Origin: Achromobacter sp. MFA1 R4
GTDB lineage: Bacteria; Pseudomonadota; Gammaproteobacteria; Burkholderiales; Burkholderiaceae_B
Length of the DNA stretch: 64,000 nt
Direction: 5' to 3'
NCBI RefSeq assembly: GCF_900156745.1
Contig: NZ_LT707065.1
Location: forward strand, 2,232,001-2,296,000
Positions 1-9,762 of the stretch are shown here, piece after piece. The position numbers and the translations under genes were made by a program. The notes under the pieces were generated by a model, which saw only the letters and a program-made list of their open reading frames with translations, was not told the DNA's origin and did not search any database. How positions within the stretch are numbered: the stretch's first letter is position 1; each line of letters opens with the position of its first letter.

Positions 1-1515
1 GTCGAAGTGCTCTGCAAGGAAGTCGAAATCCTGAACGCGTCGGTCACCCCGCCGTTCCAGCTCGATGACGACAACCTGTCCGAGACCACCCGCCTGACGC
101 ACCGCGTGCTGGACCTGCGCCGCCCGCAGATGCAGCGCAACCTGATGCTGCGCTATCGCGTGTCCATCGAAACCCGCAAGTTCCTGGACGAGCTGGGCTT
201 CATCGACATCGAAACCCCCATGCTGGCCAAGAGCACGCCCGAAGGCGCGCGCGACTACCTGGTGCCCTCGCGTGTGAACGCCGGCCACTTCTTCGCGCTG
301 CCGCAGTCGCCGCAGCTCTTCAAGCAGATGCTGATGGTCTCGGGCTTTGACCGGTACTACCAGATCACCAAGTGCTTCCGCGACGAAGACCTGCGCGCCG
401 ACCGCCAGCCTGAATTCACCCAGATCGACTGCGAAACCTCGTTCCTGAACGAATTCGAAATCCGCGAGATCTTCGAGAACCTGATCCGCCACGTCTTCAA
501 GGTGGTGCAGGGCGTCGACCTGCCGTCGCCGTTCCCCATCATGCCCTGGACCGAGGCGATGCGCCGCTACGGCTCGGACAAGCCGGACCTGCGCGTGCAG
601 CTTGAATTCACCGACATCACCGACGTGATGCGCGACGTGGACTTCAAGGTGTTCGCCGCCGCCGCCACGGCGCCCGGCAGCCGCGTGGTTGCCCTGCGCG
701 TGCCGGGCGGGGCCGAGATGTCGCGCAGCGAGATCGACGCCTACACCCAGTTCGTCGGCATCTACGGCGCCAAGGGCCTGGCCTACATCAAGGTCAACGA
801 CGTGGCCAAGGGCCGCGACGGCCTGCAATCGCCCATCGTCAAGAACCTGCATGACGCTGCGCTGGCCGAGCTGGTCAAGCGCACGGGCGCCCAGGACGGC
901 GACATCATCTTCTTTGGCGCGGACCGCGAGAAGGTCGTCAACGACGCCATCGGCGCGCTGCGCGTGAAGATCGGCCATAGCGAATTCGGCAAGAAGACGG
1001 GTCTGTTCACGGCCGGCTGGAAGCCGCTGTGGGTGGTCGACTTCCCGATGTTCGAGTACGACGAGGAAGACGGCCGCTACACCGCCGCCCACCACCCGTT
1101 CACCAGCCCCAAGGACGGCCACGAAGACTTCCTGGAATCCGATCCCAGCAAGGCGTTCGCCAAGGCCTACGACATGGTGCTGAACGGTTGGGAAATCGGC
1201 GGCGGCTCGGTCCGTATCCATCGCGAAGAAGTGCAGAGCAAGGTGTTCCGCGCGCTGAAGATCGGCGCCGAGGAAGCCCGCGAGAAGTTCGGCTACCTGC
1301 TGGACGCGCTGCAGTACGGCGCGCCTCCGCACGGCGGCATCGCCTTCGGCCTGGACCGCATCGTTACGATGATGACCGGCGCCGAATCGATCCGCGACGT
1401 GATCGCCTTCCCGAAGACGCAGCGCGCCCAGGACCTCCTGACGCAAGCGCCGTCGGAAGTTGACGAGAAGCAACTGCGCGAGCTGCACATCCGCCTGCGC
1501 AACGTCGAGAAGTAG
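1..1515 (+). CDS. aspS: Aspartyl-tRNA synthetase, 5'-truncated by the window edge
   Basis: This enzyme charges tRNA-Asp (class II aminoacyl-tRNA synthetase, cytoplasm). The frame is open from base 1, and 504 codons precede the TAG stop. About 90 N-terminal residues, the anticodon-binding OB fold, are missing compared with the usual length near 595. Class II motif 2 is visible as [18 protein letters not shown] at about residues 126-143 of the fragment. Motif 3 is GIAFGLDR near residues 446-453, and the long stretch between them is the bacterial GAD insertion. The identity is secure. Whether this enzyme also charges tRNA-Asn, as in bacteria lacking AsnRS, cannot be judged here. Confidence 0.97.
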   Translation, partial: VEVLCKEVEILNASVTPPFQLDDDNLSETTRLTHRVLDLRRPQMQRNLMLRYRVSIETRKFLDELGFIDIETPMLAKSTPEGARDYLVPSRVNAGHFFALPQSPQLFKQMLMVSGFDRYYQITKCFRDEDLRADRQPEFTQIDCETSFLNEFEIREIFENLIRHVFKVVQGVDLPSPFPIMPWTEAMRRYGSDKPDLRVQLEFTDITDVMRDVDFKVFAAAATAPGSRVVALRVPGGAEMSRSEIDAYTQFVGIYGAKGLAYIKVNDVAKGRDGLQSPIVKNLHDAALAELVKRTGAQDGDIIFFGADREKVVNDAIGALRVKIGHSEFGKKTGLFTAGWKPLWVVDFPMFEYDEEDGRYTAAHHPFTSPKDGHEDFLESDPSKAFAKAYDMVLNGWEIGGGSVRIHREEVQSKVFRALKIGAEEAREKFGYLLDALQYGAPPHGGIAFGLDRIVTMMTGAESIRDVIAFPKTQRAQDLLTQAPSEVDEKQLRELHIRLRNVEK

Positions 1516-1625
1516 CCCCCCCCGAAGCGCCTGCGGCGCCTCCCCCCAGGGGGCCCGCTGGCGGACCGGCGGAGCCGGATCCGCGGCGCTGCGCTTGCGG
1601 TGCGCTCGCGCACAGGCACCGCAAA
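1516..1625. repeat. GC-rich intergenic repeat-like element after aspS
   Basis: Directly after the aspS stop come a run of eight C, short dyads (GGCGCC, and CCCCCC facing GGGGG) and a GGCGGAGCC / GGATCC mosaic. The region has no credible reading frame. Its composition resembles the dispersed C-rich intergenic elements common in Achromobacter and Bordetella genomes, which I know in general terms. It could also act as a transcription terminator. Only one copy was noticed in this window, so repeat status is an inference. Confidence 0.35.
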
Positions 1626-1749
1626 GGTGGGAACGGCCGGCTGAAATGGAGTAATCTGGCTGACGCCGCCCGACGTGGCGGCGCCTGGCCAGAGGACCTT
1701 CCGGGACCCGGCCGGCGGTTCCCCAGATTTGAAAGGCGCCATTGCTTCC

Positions 1750-2616
1750 ATGTCGCTCATCCGAGTCGTCAGCTACAACATACACAAGGGCCGTTCGGCA
1801 CTGGGCCGGCGCGACTCCCTGAATGAACTTCGCCTGGGCCTGTACGGCCTGCGCCCCGACCTGGTCTTCCTGCAGGAGGTCCAGGGCCGCAACGAGCAGA
1901 AGTCGCTGCTCGATGCCCAGCACGAATCCCTGGCCGCCGCATTGCGGCTGGATGTGGCCTACGGCCGCAATGCGGTCCGCCACGCCACCGACCACGGCAA
2001 CGCGTTGCTGTCGCGCTATCCGATCATCGAGCACGAGAACCTGGACATCTCCGACCACCGGCTGGAGCAGCGCGGGCTGCTGCATGCCCGCATCGACGTC
2101 GGGGATCGCGCGGTGCATTGCTTCGTGGTGCACCTGGGGCTGTTCGCCGGCAGCCGCAGCCGCCAGATCCTGGCGCTGACCGAGCGCATCAAGCGCATGG
2201 TGCCCGATGGCGAGCCCATCCTGATCGCCGGGGACTTCAACGACTGGAACGACCGCCTGGCGCCCCTGTTCGTGCAGCAACTGGGGCTGTACGAGGTGTT
2301 TTCGCACGCTCCGCGCAGCCATGGCGGCGACCTGCCGCGCCTGCGCGACTCGGTCAAGCGGCTGAGCAACGCCCTGCGCGGGCTGCCCAACAGCGGCGTC
2401 TCCGTCATGGAGCGCACCAACCAGCTCGGCATGGAAGGCAGTGCGCCCCTGCTGCTGCCGCCGCCGCGCACGTTCCCGGCCGTGTTTCCGTGGTTCCGCC
2501 TGGACCGCATCTACCAGCGCGGCTTTGCCGTGCGCAGCGCGCGCGTGCTGCGCGGCCGCGAATGGGCCAAGCTGTCCGACCACTCTCCCTTGCTGGCGGA
2601 GCTTGAACTGCCGTGA
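1750..2616 (+). CDS. Endonuclease/exonuclease/phosphatase (EEP) family protein
   Basis: The product is 288 residues with the EEP (DNase I-like metal-dependent phosphoesterase) fold. Family landmarks are the N-terminal VVSYNIHKG, the catalytic AGDFNDWND near residues 158-166 and the C-terminal LSDHSPLLAEL. The ATG at 1750 is chosen because the conserved domain begins at once; the frame is open further upstream, but those residues are low-complexity. The stop overlaps the GTG of the next gene by 4 bases, so it is coupled to the cardiolipin synthase gene. This EEP-ClsB pairing is common in proteobacteria and suggests a membrane-phospholipid context. The actual substrate is unknown. Confidence 0.85.
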   Translation: MSLIRVVSYNIHKGRSALGRRDSLNELRLGLYGLRPDLVFLQEVQGRNEQKSLLDAQHESLAAALRLDVAYGRNAVRHATDHGNALLSRYPIIEHENLDISDHRLEQRGLLHARIDVGDRAVHCFVVHLGLFAGSRSRQILALTERIKRMVPDGEPILIAGDFNDWNDRLAPLFVQQLGLYEVFSHAPRSHGGDLPRLRDSVKRLSNALRGLPNSGVSVMERTNQLGMEGSAPLLLPPPRTFPAVFPWFRLDRIYQRGFAVRSARVLRGREWAKLSDHSPLLAELELP

Positions 2617-3824
2617 AGGAAGAGCAGGACAAGCTGGAATGGGCGCAGGGCAACGATATCCGTTTGCTTCAGAACGGCGCCGACTTTTTTCCTGCCCTGT
2701 GTGCGGCGATCGACGCCGCCACGGTCAGCGTGCACCTGGAAACCTACATTTTCATGGTCGACCGGACCGGCGCGAAAGTGCTGGAATGCCTGGCGTCGGC
2801 GGCGCGCCGCGGGGTCAAGGTGCGCGTGGTCCTGGACGGATTCGGCAGCGCCCTGCACGCCGAGCGGGTGCGCATCGCGCTGACCAACGCCGGCGCGCAG
2901 TGCCGCATCTTCCGGCCCGAACCGCGCTGGTTCGCGCGCTTCGTGCCGTCGCGCAGCCGCTTGCGACGGCTGCACCGCAAGGTCACGGTCGTCGACGGCC
3001 GCATCGCTTTCATCGGCGGCATCAACATCGTCGATGACTATGACGACCTGGATCCCACGGACGGCCTTACCGGCCCGCGGTTCGACTTCGCCGTGCAGGT
3101 GCAAGGCCCGCTGGTTGCGCAGGCCGCCTATGCGCAGGAACTGCTGTGGGTGCGCCTGAACTGGGCGCGGCTGCGGCGCCACCCGCGCGACTGGAACCGC
3201 ATGCAGCTGCTCAAGCCGCGCGACGTGCCGGTGGAGCCGGGCGGCGTGCTGCGCGCGGCCCTGGTGCTGCGCGACAATCTGCGCTTTCGCCGGACGTTCG
3301 AGCGCGCGTACCTGTTGGGCATCTCGCGCGCGCGCCGCGACATCCTGATCGCGAACGCGTACTTCTTTCCCGGCGTGCGCTTTCGCCGCGCGCTGGCCAA
3401 GGCCGCGGCCCGCGGCGTGCGTGTGCGGCTGCTGCTGCAGGGCAAGGTCGAATACCGGATGCAGTACCACGCCACGCGCTCGCTGTATGACAAGCTGCTG
3501 CGCGACGGCATCGAAATCTACGAGTACATGCCGAGCTACCTGCATGCCAAGGTGGCGGTGATCGACAACGTGGCCACCGTCGGCTCGTCCAACCTGGATC
3601 CCTTCAGCCTGCTGCTGGCGCGCGAGGCCAACGTCGTGGTCGACAGCCAGCCGTTTGCCTGGGACCTGCAGGAACGCCTGGAAACCGCCATCCGCGAGGG
3701 CGGCCGCTTCATCCGGCCGCTGGACTACCAGCGCCGGGGCTTCCTGCGGCGCTGGGTCGACGCGATGTCCTACACGCTGCTGCGGATCGGCGTGGCGTTC
3801 ACGGGCACGTCGGACAAATACTGA
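2613..3824 (+). CDS. clsB: Cardiolipin synthase, ClsB type
   Basis: The protein has 403 residues and belongs to the phospholipase D superfamily, which makes cardiolipin by phosphatidyl transfer at the inner membrane. Two HKD motifs are visible: H121-x-K123-x4-D128 (LHRKVTVVD) and H311-x-K313-x4-D318 (LHAKVAVID). There are no N-terminal transmembrane helices, which fits ClsB rather than ClsA. The GTG start overlaps the previous stop in a GTGA arrangement. The length matches ClsB (about 410). Confidence 0.9.
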   Translation: MKEEQDKLEWAQGNDIRLLQNGADFFPALCAAIDAATVSVHLETYIFMVDRTGAKVLECLASAARRGVKVRVVLDGFGSALHAERVRIALTNAGAQCRIFRPEPRWFARFVPSRSRLRRLHRKVTVVDGRIAFIGGINIVDDYDDLDPTDGLTGPRFDFAVQVQGPLVAQAAYAQELLWVRLNWARLRRHPRDWNRMQLLKPRDVPVEPGGVLRAALVLRDNLRFRRTFERAYLLGISRARRDILIANAYFFPGVRFRRALAKAAARGVRVRLLLQGKVEYRMQYHATRSLYDKLLRDGIEIYEYMPSYLHAKVAVIDNVATVGSSNLDPFSLLLAREANVVVDSQPFAWDLQERLETAIREGGRFIRPLDYQRRGFLRRWVDAMSYTLLRIGVAFTGTSDKY

Positions 3825-3827
3825 AAC

Positions 3828-3843
3828 TGAACGCGCGCGTTCA
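3828..3843. terminator. Palindrome between convergent genes
   Basis: A perfect 16-base palindrome (TGAACGCG/CGCGTTCA) lies between the clsB stop and the stop codon of the convergent DMT exporter gene, and includes the latter. It could form a hairpin on both transcripts, but no T-tract follows, so a terminator role is only a suggestion. Confidence 0.35.
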
Positions 3844-4710
3844 GCGGCGCGGTTTGAGCAGACCCAGCGCCAGCGCGGTTCCCACCAGGATGATGGCGGC
3901 GCCGATCGCGATGGACGGCGTGACGGCCTCGTCCAGCAGCGTCGCGCCCCACACCACGCCGAAGATCGGCACCAGAAAGGTCACGCTCACCGCCGCGGTG
4001 GGGCCGACATTCGCGATCAGGCGAAAGAAGATGATGTAGGCCGCGCCGGTGCAGACGACCGCCAGCAGAATCGTGGCGATCCAGGCCGTGGCCGATGCCG
4101 GTGTGTCGGGCCAGGCTGGAATGGCGAACGGCAGCAGCACCAGCGACGCGGCGATCATGCTGCCGGTGGCGCTGGCCAGCGCGTCGACGCCAGACAGGAA
4201 TCGTTTGGTCCAGTTGGCCGCGATGCCGTAGAAGACCGGCGCCGAAATGGCGGCCAGCACGGCCGGCCCGGTGCCGCCGGCGCCGAAGTCCAGCTTGTTC
4301 CACACCAGCACCACGATGCCGACCAGGCCGATCAGCAGCCCCAGCGACCGCATCCAGGGCAGCTTGTCCTTGAGCCACAACCATCCCACCACCGCGCCCC
4401 ACACAGGCGTTACCGCATTGGCCACCGACAGGAAGCCCGCGCCTAGCGACTGGGCGGCGTAGGCATAAAGCAGGAACGGCACGGCGGCATTGAGCGTGCC
4501 CACCACCAGCAGCGCCTTCCAGTGGCGTGCGATCACGCGCAACTTGCCGCGCCACAGCGCGGCCGGCAGCAGGAACAGCGCGGCCAGGCCCACGCGCAGC
4601 TCGATCAGCGCGATGGGGCCGAACTCGGGCACCGCCACGCGCATGAACAGGAAAGAACCGCCCCAGACAGCGGCCAGGAGCAGCAGGTCCATCAGATTGC
4701 GTTGACGCAT
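3841..4710 (-). CDS. EamA/DMT-family transporter
   Basis: This 289-residue integral membrane protein has ten predicted hydrophobic helices arranged as two EamA repeats, for example PFLLYAYAAQSLGAG in the first half and VVCTGAAYIIFFRLIANVG in the second. Members of the drug/metabolite transporter superfamily export amino acids, metabolites or drugs across the inner membrane. The substrate here is unknown. It lies 21 bases downstream of the MFS exporter gene on the same strand, so the two are probably co-transcribed. The ATG at 4710 is the first start giving a normal N-terminus. Confidence 0.85.
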   Translation of the reverse strand: MRQRNLMDLLLLAAVWGGSFLFMRVAVPEFGPIALIELRVGLAALFLLPAALWRGKLRVIARHWKALLVVGTLNAAVPFLLYAYAAQSLGAGFLSVANAVTPVWGAVVGWLWLKDKLPWMRSLGLLIGLVGIVVLVWNKLDFGAGGTGPAVLAAISAPVFYGIAANWTKRFLSGVDALASATGSMIAASLVLLPFAIPAWPDTPASATAWIATILLAVVCTGAAYIIFFRLIANVGPTAAVSVTFLVPIFGVVWGATLLDEAVTPSIAIGAAIILVGTALALGLLKPRR

Positions 4711-4731
4711 GAGTTGTCTCGGAGGAGCGCC

Positions 4732-6150
4732 TTATTTCCGGTTCGTGACCAGATTCTTCATCTTGACCCGGTGCGCCAGCAGCGCGCAGGTCAGGGACAG
4801 GACGACGCACAGGACCAGGCCGGTGCGCACGCCGTTCAGCACCGTGCTGTGGGAAATCAGGATGCCGACCACGGCGGTGCCCAGGGCGCTGCCGATGGCG
4901 CGCGTGGTCTGCACCAGCGCCGAGGCGACGCCGACGTCGCGCCGTTCGCTCAGCATCTGCATGAAGAGCGTCAGGTTGGGCAGCAGAAAGCCCAGCGCGC
5001 AGCCGTTGACGAAGAACGCGCCCAGGATCCACCAGGCCGACGTGCCCGGCGAAATCAGCAGCACCATCAGCGAGCCGGCCGCGAGCAGCCCGCCGCCGAA
5101 CACCATCAGCCGCTGCGGCTCGGTCTGCTTGGGAAACATGCGGCCGTTGATGATGCTGCCGACCGAGATGGCCGCGACCAGCGGCGTCAGCAGCAGGCCC
5201 GCCTGGCTGGGCGTGTAGCCCAGCACCTGTTGCAGCAGCAGCGGGCTGTAGAAGATCAGGATGAACATCACCGCGCCCACCATCATGGCCGCCAGGTTCA
5301 ACAGGCGCGGCTCGCGCCCGGACAGCACGCGCAGCGGGAAGATCGGCGACTGCACCCGGCGTTCCGTCGGGATCAGGATGGCGATGGCGGCCGCGCCGAC
5401 CAGCGCCAGCGTCAGGCCCAGCACCGGCTGCGCGTGATCGCCGCTGGCAAAGGCCAGTTCCAGCGCGGCGAGCGGCGCGCCCACCGCCAGCACCAGCAGG
5501 ATGGCGCCCACCCAGTCGATCTTGCGGTTGCCGTCGTGGATGGGGCGGATGCGCGGGAAGTAGCGCGCCAGCAGGAAAAACGCGCCCGCGGCCGCGATCG
5601 GCGAAATGAAGAATGCCGCGCGCCAGCCCAGCGCCTGCGTGGCCGCGCCGCCCAGCACCGGACCGATGCCGCTGGCCATCGCGAACGCTGCCGACACCAG
5701 CGCCATCCATCTCACCCGCTGCTTGGCGTCGGGAAAGAGGTCGGCCGGCGCCGCAAACGCGGTGGCGATCATCATGCCCCCGCCGATCCCCTGCAGGGTG
5801 CGGAACACGATCAGTTGCGTCATGGACTGCGCCAGCCCACAGGCGATGGAGCCGAGCGCGATGATGAGGACCGACACCAGCATGAGGGGCTTGCGCCCGA
5901 ACATGTCGCCCAGCCGGCCGAAGATGAGGATGGAGGCGGCGGTGGCGAGCAGGTAGCCGGTGCCGACCCACGCATAGAGCGCCATGCCGTTGAGCGCCTC
6001 GGCAACACGCGGCAGCGTGGTGCTGATGATGGTGGAATCGAACGCCGCCAGCACCACGGTCGCCGATACGCCGGCCATCGCCATCAGCAGATCCCGCCGT
6101 GAACGTGCGGGATCGGCGGCGGGCTGGGGCGGTGAGGGCGGCGGCGTCAT
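4732..6150 (-). CDS. MFS multidrug exporter, DHA2 (14-helix) family
   Basis: The protein has 472 residues and is strongly hydrophobic after a short proline-rich N-terminus. Motif C-like and A-like signatures of the DHA2 branch appear as FDSTIISTTLPRVAE at residues 40-54 and FGRLGDMFGRKP at about residues 76-87. Helix count and length fit the 14-TMS proton antiporters that export drugs or dyes. The gene leads a probable two-gene operon with the downstream EamA exporter. No adjacent regulator gene indicates the inducer. Confidence 0.87.
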   Translation of the reverse strand: MTPPPSPPQPAADPARSRRDLLMAMAGVSATVVLAAFDSTIISTTLPRVAEALNGMALYAWVGTGYLLATAASILIFGRLGDMFGRKPLMLVSVLIIALGSIACGLAQSMTQLIVFRTLQGIGGGMMIATAFAAPADLFPDAKQRVRWMALVSAAFAMASGIGPVLGGAATQALGWRAAFFISPIAAAGAFFLLARYFPRIRPIHDGNRKIDWVGAILLVLAVGAPLAALELAFASGDHAQPVLGLTLALVGAAAIAILIPTERRVQSPIFPLRVLSGREPRLLNLAAMMVGAVMFILIFYSPLLLQQVLGYTPSQAGLLLTPLVAAISVGSIINGRMFPKQTEPQRLMVFGGGLLAAGSLMVLLISPGTSAWWILGAFFVNGCALGFLLPNLTLFMQMLSERRDVGVASALVQTTRAIGSALGTAVVGILISHSTVLNGVRTGLVLCVVLSLTCALLAHRVKMKNLVTNRK

Positions 6151-6183
6151 GCCGCCAAGGATATCACCGGCACCCTAGGGTTA

Positions 6184-6753
6184 TCACTTGTAAAACGTGT
6201 GGTATCCCCAGAAAACCGCGATCACCAGCACCACCAGCATCCACGACCAGCGCGAATTCGCCAGGCCGCGCGGCTCGGGTTCGGGGGGAGGAGGGGGAGG
6301 GGCCATGCGCGGCTGCGCCGCCATGTGGTCGATGAAGGCGGTGAAGAACTTGTCGATGATTTTTTCGGCGGCCTTCAGCAGCACGCTTTCCCCGCATTCG
6401 GCCAGCTTGCCGCCCGCCATGCCGGCCACCGTGTAGGCCACGCGCGTGCCTTCGTCCTTGGTGGACAGGTTGACCTGGGCGGTGCCGATCGCCAGGCAGG
6501 CGGCGCGGCCCTTGCCTTCGAACACCAGTGTGCAGCTATCGGGGGCGTTGACGTCCGACAGCAGGATCTCGCCCTCGTAGTCGGTGTCGATGCCGGCGAT
6601 CTTGGCGCGCAGCGTGACGGCATATTCGGTCGGGCTGCGCATCGCGACTTCCACGCAGCCCGGAATGCACTTCTGCAGCACTCGCGGGTCGGTCAACGCA
6701 TCCCAGGTCTGGTGCTGCGTCGAAGGAATCCATTGGGCATCGGCAATGCGCAT
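6184..6753 (-). CDS. CoxG-like SRPBCC protein with C-terminal anchor
   Basis: The protein has 189 residues. Residues 1-145 match the CoxG/SRPBCC fold (VLQKCIPGCVEV; YTVAGMAGGKLAECGESV). A proline-rich linker and a C-terminal hydrophobic segment (WMLVVLVIAVFWGYHTF) would tether it to the inner membrane. CoxG anchors CO dehydrogenase in carboxydotrophs, but many bacteria carry homologues without cox genes, and none lie here, so the role is unknown. The ATG at 6753 is preferred over starts further upstream because AAGGAGAC stands just before it and family similarity begins at residue 1. Confidence 0.82.
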   Translation of the reverse strand: MRIADAQWIPSTQHQTWDALTDPRVLQKCIPGCVEVAMRSPTEYAVTLRAKIAGIDTDYEGEILLSDVNAPDSCTLVFEGKGRAACLAIGTAQVNLSTKDEGTRVAYTVAGMAGGKLAECGESVLLKAAEKIIDKFFTAFIDHMAAQPRMAPPPPPPEPEPRGLANSRWSWMLVVLVIAVFWGYHTFYK

Positions 6754-6838
6754 GGCTGTCTCCTTGTAGGAAGCGTTATGCGTACATTCTCTGCCCAAAA
6801 AGCGGGTTTGGCTATCGGGGGGCCGGCGCCAGGCCGGA

Positions 6839-8419
6839 TCAGCGTCCCTGCCTGTCGCCCGCCAGCAGCGAGATCCAGTGCCGGGTGGACTGGTCGTGCG
6901 ACGGGGCTTGCGGTTCGCCATGCAGTTCGCGCAGGATGCCGCTGGCCATCTTCTTGCCGGCCTCCACGCCCCATTGGTCGAACGGATTGATGCCCCAGAT
7001 CAGGCCCTGCACGAAGACCTTGTGCTCGTAAAGTGCCAGCAGGGCGCCCAGCGCCTCGGGCGTCAGGCGCGGCAGCACGATCAGCGTCGAGGGCCGTCCG
7101 CCCTGGTGGTGACGGTGGCGGGCCAGCCATTGCGCGTCGGCCTGCGGCATTCCCTGGGCCAGCAGCGCGGCCTCGTCCGTGTCGATGGAGGTGCCGCGCA
7201 GCAGGGTCTGGCGCTGGGCCAGGCAATTGGCCAGCAGCATGGCGTGTTCCTCGACCCACTGGTGATCGGCTTCGCGGCACATGATGAAATCCACCGCGGC
7301 GCCGTCGGTGCCCTGGTGCAGCCATTGGAAGAACGTGTGCTGCCCGTCCGTGCCCGGCATGCCCCAGACCGACGGCCCGGTCGGCACGCCCACGGGCCTG
7401 CCGGCGATATCCACCGACTTGCCCAGCGATTCCATGTCGAGCTGCTGCAGATAGGGCGCCAGGAACTGCAGGCGGGCGTCATAGGCGGCGATGCTGAGCG
7501 AGCCATAGCCCAGCACGCTGCGATTGGCGACCCCGGCCAGCGCGAGCTGCGCGGGCGCGTTGTCGGCGATGGGGGCCTGCGCAAAGTGGTCGTCCATGGC
7601 GGCCGCCCCGGCGCGGATGCCTTCGATCACGTCCAGCCCGACCGCCAGCGCCACGGGCAGGCCGACCGCCGACCAGAGCGAGTAGCGCCCGCCCACCCAG
7701 TCCCAGAACCGGAAGATCTGGCTGTCGGGAATCCCGAGCTGGGCGGCGGCGGCCGGCCGGGCGGTGATGGCGACGACCTGCCGGTAGGGGTCTGCGATGC
7801 CCGCGTCCGCCAGCCATTGCACCGCGCGGCGCAGGTTGGCAAGGGTCTCGGCCGTGGTGAAGGACTTGGACGTCACCACCACCAGCGTTTCGTGGGGGTC
7901 GATGTCCTGGACCGCATCCTCGATGGCATGTCCGTCGATGTTGGCGACGAACTTCAAGGTCCGGCGGCAACCATAGCCGCCACAGGCGTCCGTCGCCAGT
8001 CGCACGCCCCAGTCGCTGCCGCCGATCCCGATGTGGATGATGGACTTCCACTGGCCCCGCGCGTCGGCGTCCAGCACGAAGTCGCGCACCCGCTGGTGTT
8101 CGCGGGCCACCTCCTCGATGGGGGCGGGCGCGCGCAGCATGGTGTGCCAGGCGGCGCGGTCCTCGGTCATGTTCACGGGTTCGCCCGCCATCAGCGCCTT
8201 GCGCGCGGCGTCAAAGCCGCGGGCCTCCAGCAGCGCCTCGCCCGCCCGGCGGGCTGCGGGGGAATCCACGTGCGCGCTCAGGTCGATCGTCAGGCCGGCT
8301 GCCTGCACGAGGTGCAGCGCGTCGGGGCGAAACGACGCTTCCAGCACGGCTTCGGAATATGCCTTCCATTCGGACAGGTGCAACAGGCTTGCGTGTTCAG
8401 CGGGTTTGAAAGGATGCAT
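6839..8419 (-). CDS. pgi: Glucose-6-phosphate isomerase
   Basis: This enzyme interconverts glucose-6-phosphate and fructose-6-phosphate, feeding glycolysis, gluconeogenesis and sugar-nucleotide synthesis. The product has 526 residues. Both family signatures are clear: VGGRYSLWSAVG in the middle and GINPFDQWGVEAGKK near the C-terminus, plus the phosphate-binding VTSKSFTTAET. The chosen ATG at 8419 begins MHPFKPAEH; the frame is open another 62 codons upstream without family similarity. The gene stands alone on the minus strand, divergent from the WecA-like gene. Confidence 0.95.
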   Translation of the reverse strand: MHPFKPAEHASLLHLSEWKAYSEAVLEASFRPDALHLVQAAGLTIDLSAHVDSPAARRAGEALLEARGFDAARKALMAGEPVNMTEDRAAWHTMLRAPAPIEEVAREHQRVRDFVLDADARGQWKSIIHIGIGGSDWGVRLATDACGGYGCRRTLKFVANIDGHAIEDAVQDIDPHETLVVVTSKSFTTAETLANLRRAVQWLADAGIADPYRQVVAITARPAAAAQLGIPDSQIFRFWDWVGGRYSLWSAVGLPVALAVGLDVIEGIRAGAAAMDDHFAQAPIADNAPAQLALAGVANRSVLGYGSLSIAAYDARLQFLAPYLQQLDMESLGKSVDIAGRPVGVPTGPSVWGMPGTDGQHTFFQWLHQGTDGAAVDFIMCREADHQWVEEHAMLLANCLAQRQTLLRGTSIDTDEAALLAQGMPQADAQWLARHRHHQGGRPSTLIVLPRLTPEALGALLALYEHKVFVQGLIWGINPFDQWGVEAGKKMASGILRELHGEPQAPSHDQSTRHWISLLAGDRQGR

Positions 8420-8625
8420 ATATTCGAGAATACGTCTTGATACTGGAATGGTCGGGTCTGCCGGCAGGCCGGGAGCGCCGGCGGACGGCCTTTCGCCATC
8501 TAGCAGATGCGGGAGTTTAGCCGCTCGCCTGCCGTCGATGCAGGCCCCTTTTATTTTGCAAGCCTCGTTGCTATTCGTTTGCAAAACTGTGGGTTTTGCT
8601 TTCATGGCTTGTCCGCGTCTGACGC

Positions 8626-8631
8626 TACAAT
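8626..8631 (+). promoter_or_regulatory. Candidate -10 element for the WecA-like gene
   Basis: TACAAT, one mismatch from TATAAT, lies 27 bases before the ATG in the 239-base divergent region between pgi and the transferase gene. No good -35 hexamer was found at 16-18 bases, so this is a weak call. The rest of the divergent region has no other recognisable element. Confidence 0.3.
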
Positions 8632-8658
8632 CCGCCCTATTCCAAAAGGCACCCTTCC

Positions 8659-9762
8659 ATGCTGTACGTCCTCGTAGCGTTCCTGGTTTCGCTCATCTCG
8701 ACCTTGCTGATCGTTCGCTACCGCTCCTGGCATGACGGCCTGACGGCCGACCATGATATGGAAGGGGTGCAGAAGTATCATGCGGCCCCCGTCCCGCGGA
8801 TCGGCGGGCTGTCCCTGCTGATCGCCAGCGGCGTGACCTGCGCCCTGGTGGCCGTGCGCGAACCCGACGTGCTGCCCAGCATGGTGCTGCTGCTCGCCGC
8901 GGGCATGCCGGCGTTCCTGGGGGGGTTCGCGGAAGACCTCACCAAGCAGGTCCGCGTGCTGGTCCGGCTGGGCCTGGCGATTTTGTCGGGCGTGGCGGCC
9001 TATTATCTGCTGGGTGCGGCGGTCACGCGTGTCGACATTATCGGGATCGACTGGCTGCTGCAGTTCTGGGTGGTTTCGCTGGTATTTACTTCCGTCGCCA
9101 TCGGGGGCGCGGCCAATGCCATCAACATTATCGATGGATATAACGGTCTTGCCGCCGTGGTTTCCGCGATGATATTGGCCGGATTCGCGTATGTCTCGTT
9201 TTATCTGGGCGACCGGTTTTTATTGATCGTCGCGCTGAGCACGCTGGGCGGGGTGATCGGTTTCCTGGTCTGGAATTACCCGCACGGCCATATATTCCTT
9301 GGCGACGGCGGGGCATATTTCCTGGGTTTCATCATCGGAGAACTGTCCGTGCTGATGCTGGCAAGGCACCCCTATGTGTCGGCCTGGTTTCCGCTCCTGC
9401 TGTGCATCTATCCGGTGTTCGAAACGCTGTTCTCCATTTACCGCAAGAAGTGGCTGCGCGGCCGCTCGCCTGGCGCGCCGGATGGGGTGCACCTGCATAT
9501 GCTGATTTACAAGCGCCTGGTCCGCTGGGCCATCGGCTCACGCGAAATGCGGCACCAGACGCAGCGCAATTCGATGACGTCGCCCTACCTGTGGCTGCTG
9601 TCGTCGCTGGCGGTCATTCCGGCGGTGCTGTTCTGGCAGGAGCCCTGGCTGCTGATGCTGTTTACGGGCATATTCTCGACCACCTATGTCGTGCTGTATC
9701 GCAAGCTGGTTTTGTTCCGCATGCCGAAATGGATGATCGTGAAGAAAAAGAAGCGGCAATAA
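8659..9762 (+). CDS. WecA/MraY-type undecaprenyl-phosphate sugar-1-phosphate transferase
   Basis: This 367-residue polytopic protein is of glycosyltransferase family 4. Such enzymes start lipid-linked glycans by moving a HexNAc-1-phosphate from UDP-sugar to undecaprenyl phosphate on the cytoplasmic face. Visible landmarks are AAPVPRIGG near residue 49, NAINIIDGYNGLA around 153, IFLGDGGAYFLGF and the carbohydrate-recognition loop PDGVHLHMLIYKR. The usual DD pair is ED here (FAEDLTKQ). It lies just before the heptosyl- and Kdo-transferase genes and is a good candidate initiator for the large polysaccharide locus at 31.6-53.5 kb. The sugar specificity is unknown. Confidence 0.85.
   Translation: MLYVLVAFLVSLISTLLIVRYRSWHDGLTADHDMEGVQKYHAAPVPRIGGLSLLIASGVTCALVAVREPDVLPSMVLLLAAGMPAFLGGFAEDLTKQVRVLVRLGLAILSGVAAYYLLGAAVTRVDIIGIDWLLQFWVVSLVFTSVAIGGAANAINIIDGYNGLAAVVSAMILAGFAYVSFYLGDRFLLIVALSTLGGVIGFLVWNYPHGHIFLGDGGAYFLGFIIGELSVLMLARHPYVSAWFPLLLCIYPVFETLFSIYRKKWLRGRSPGAPDGVHLHMLIYKRLVRWAIGSREMRHQTQRNSMTSPYLWLLSSLAVIPAVLFWQEPWLLMLFTGIFSTTYVVLYRKLVLFRMPKWMIVKKKKRQ

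Noticed and set aside
3770-5971. 733-codon frame overlapping the EamA and MFS genes on the same strand
   Set aside because: Arg/Gly/Ala-rich out-of-frame translation crossing two well-defined transporter genes.
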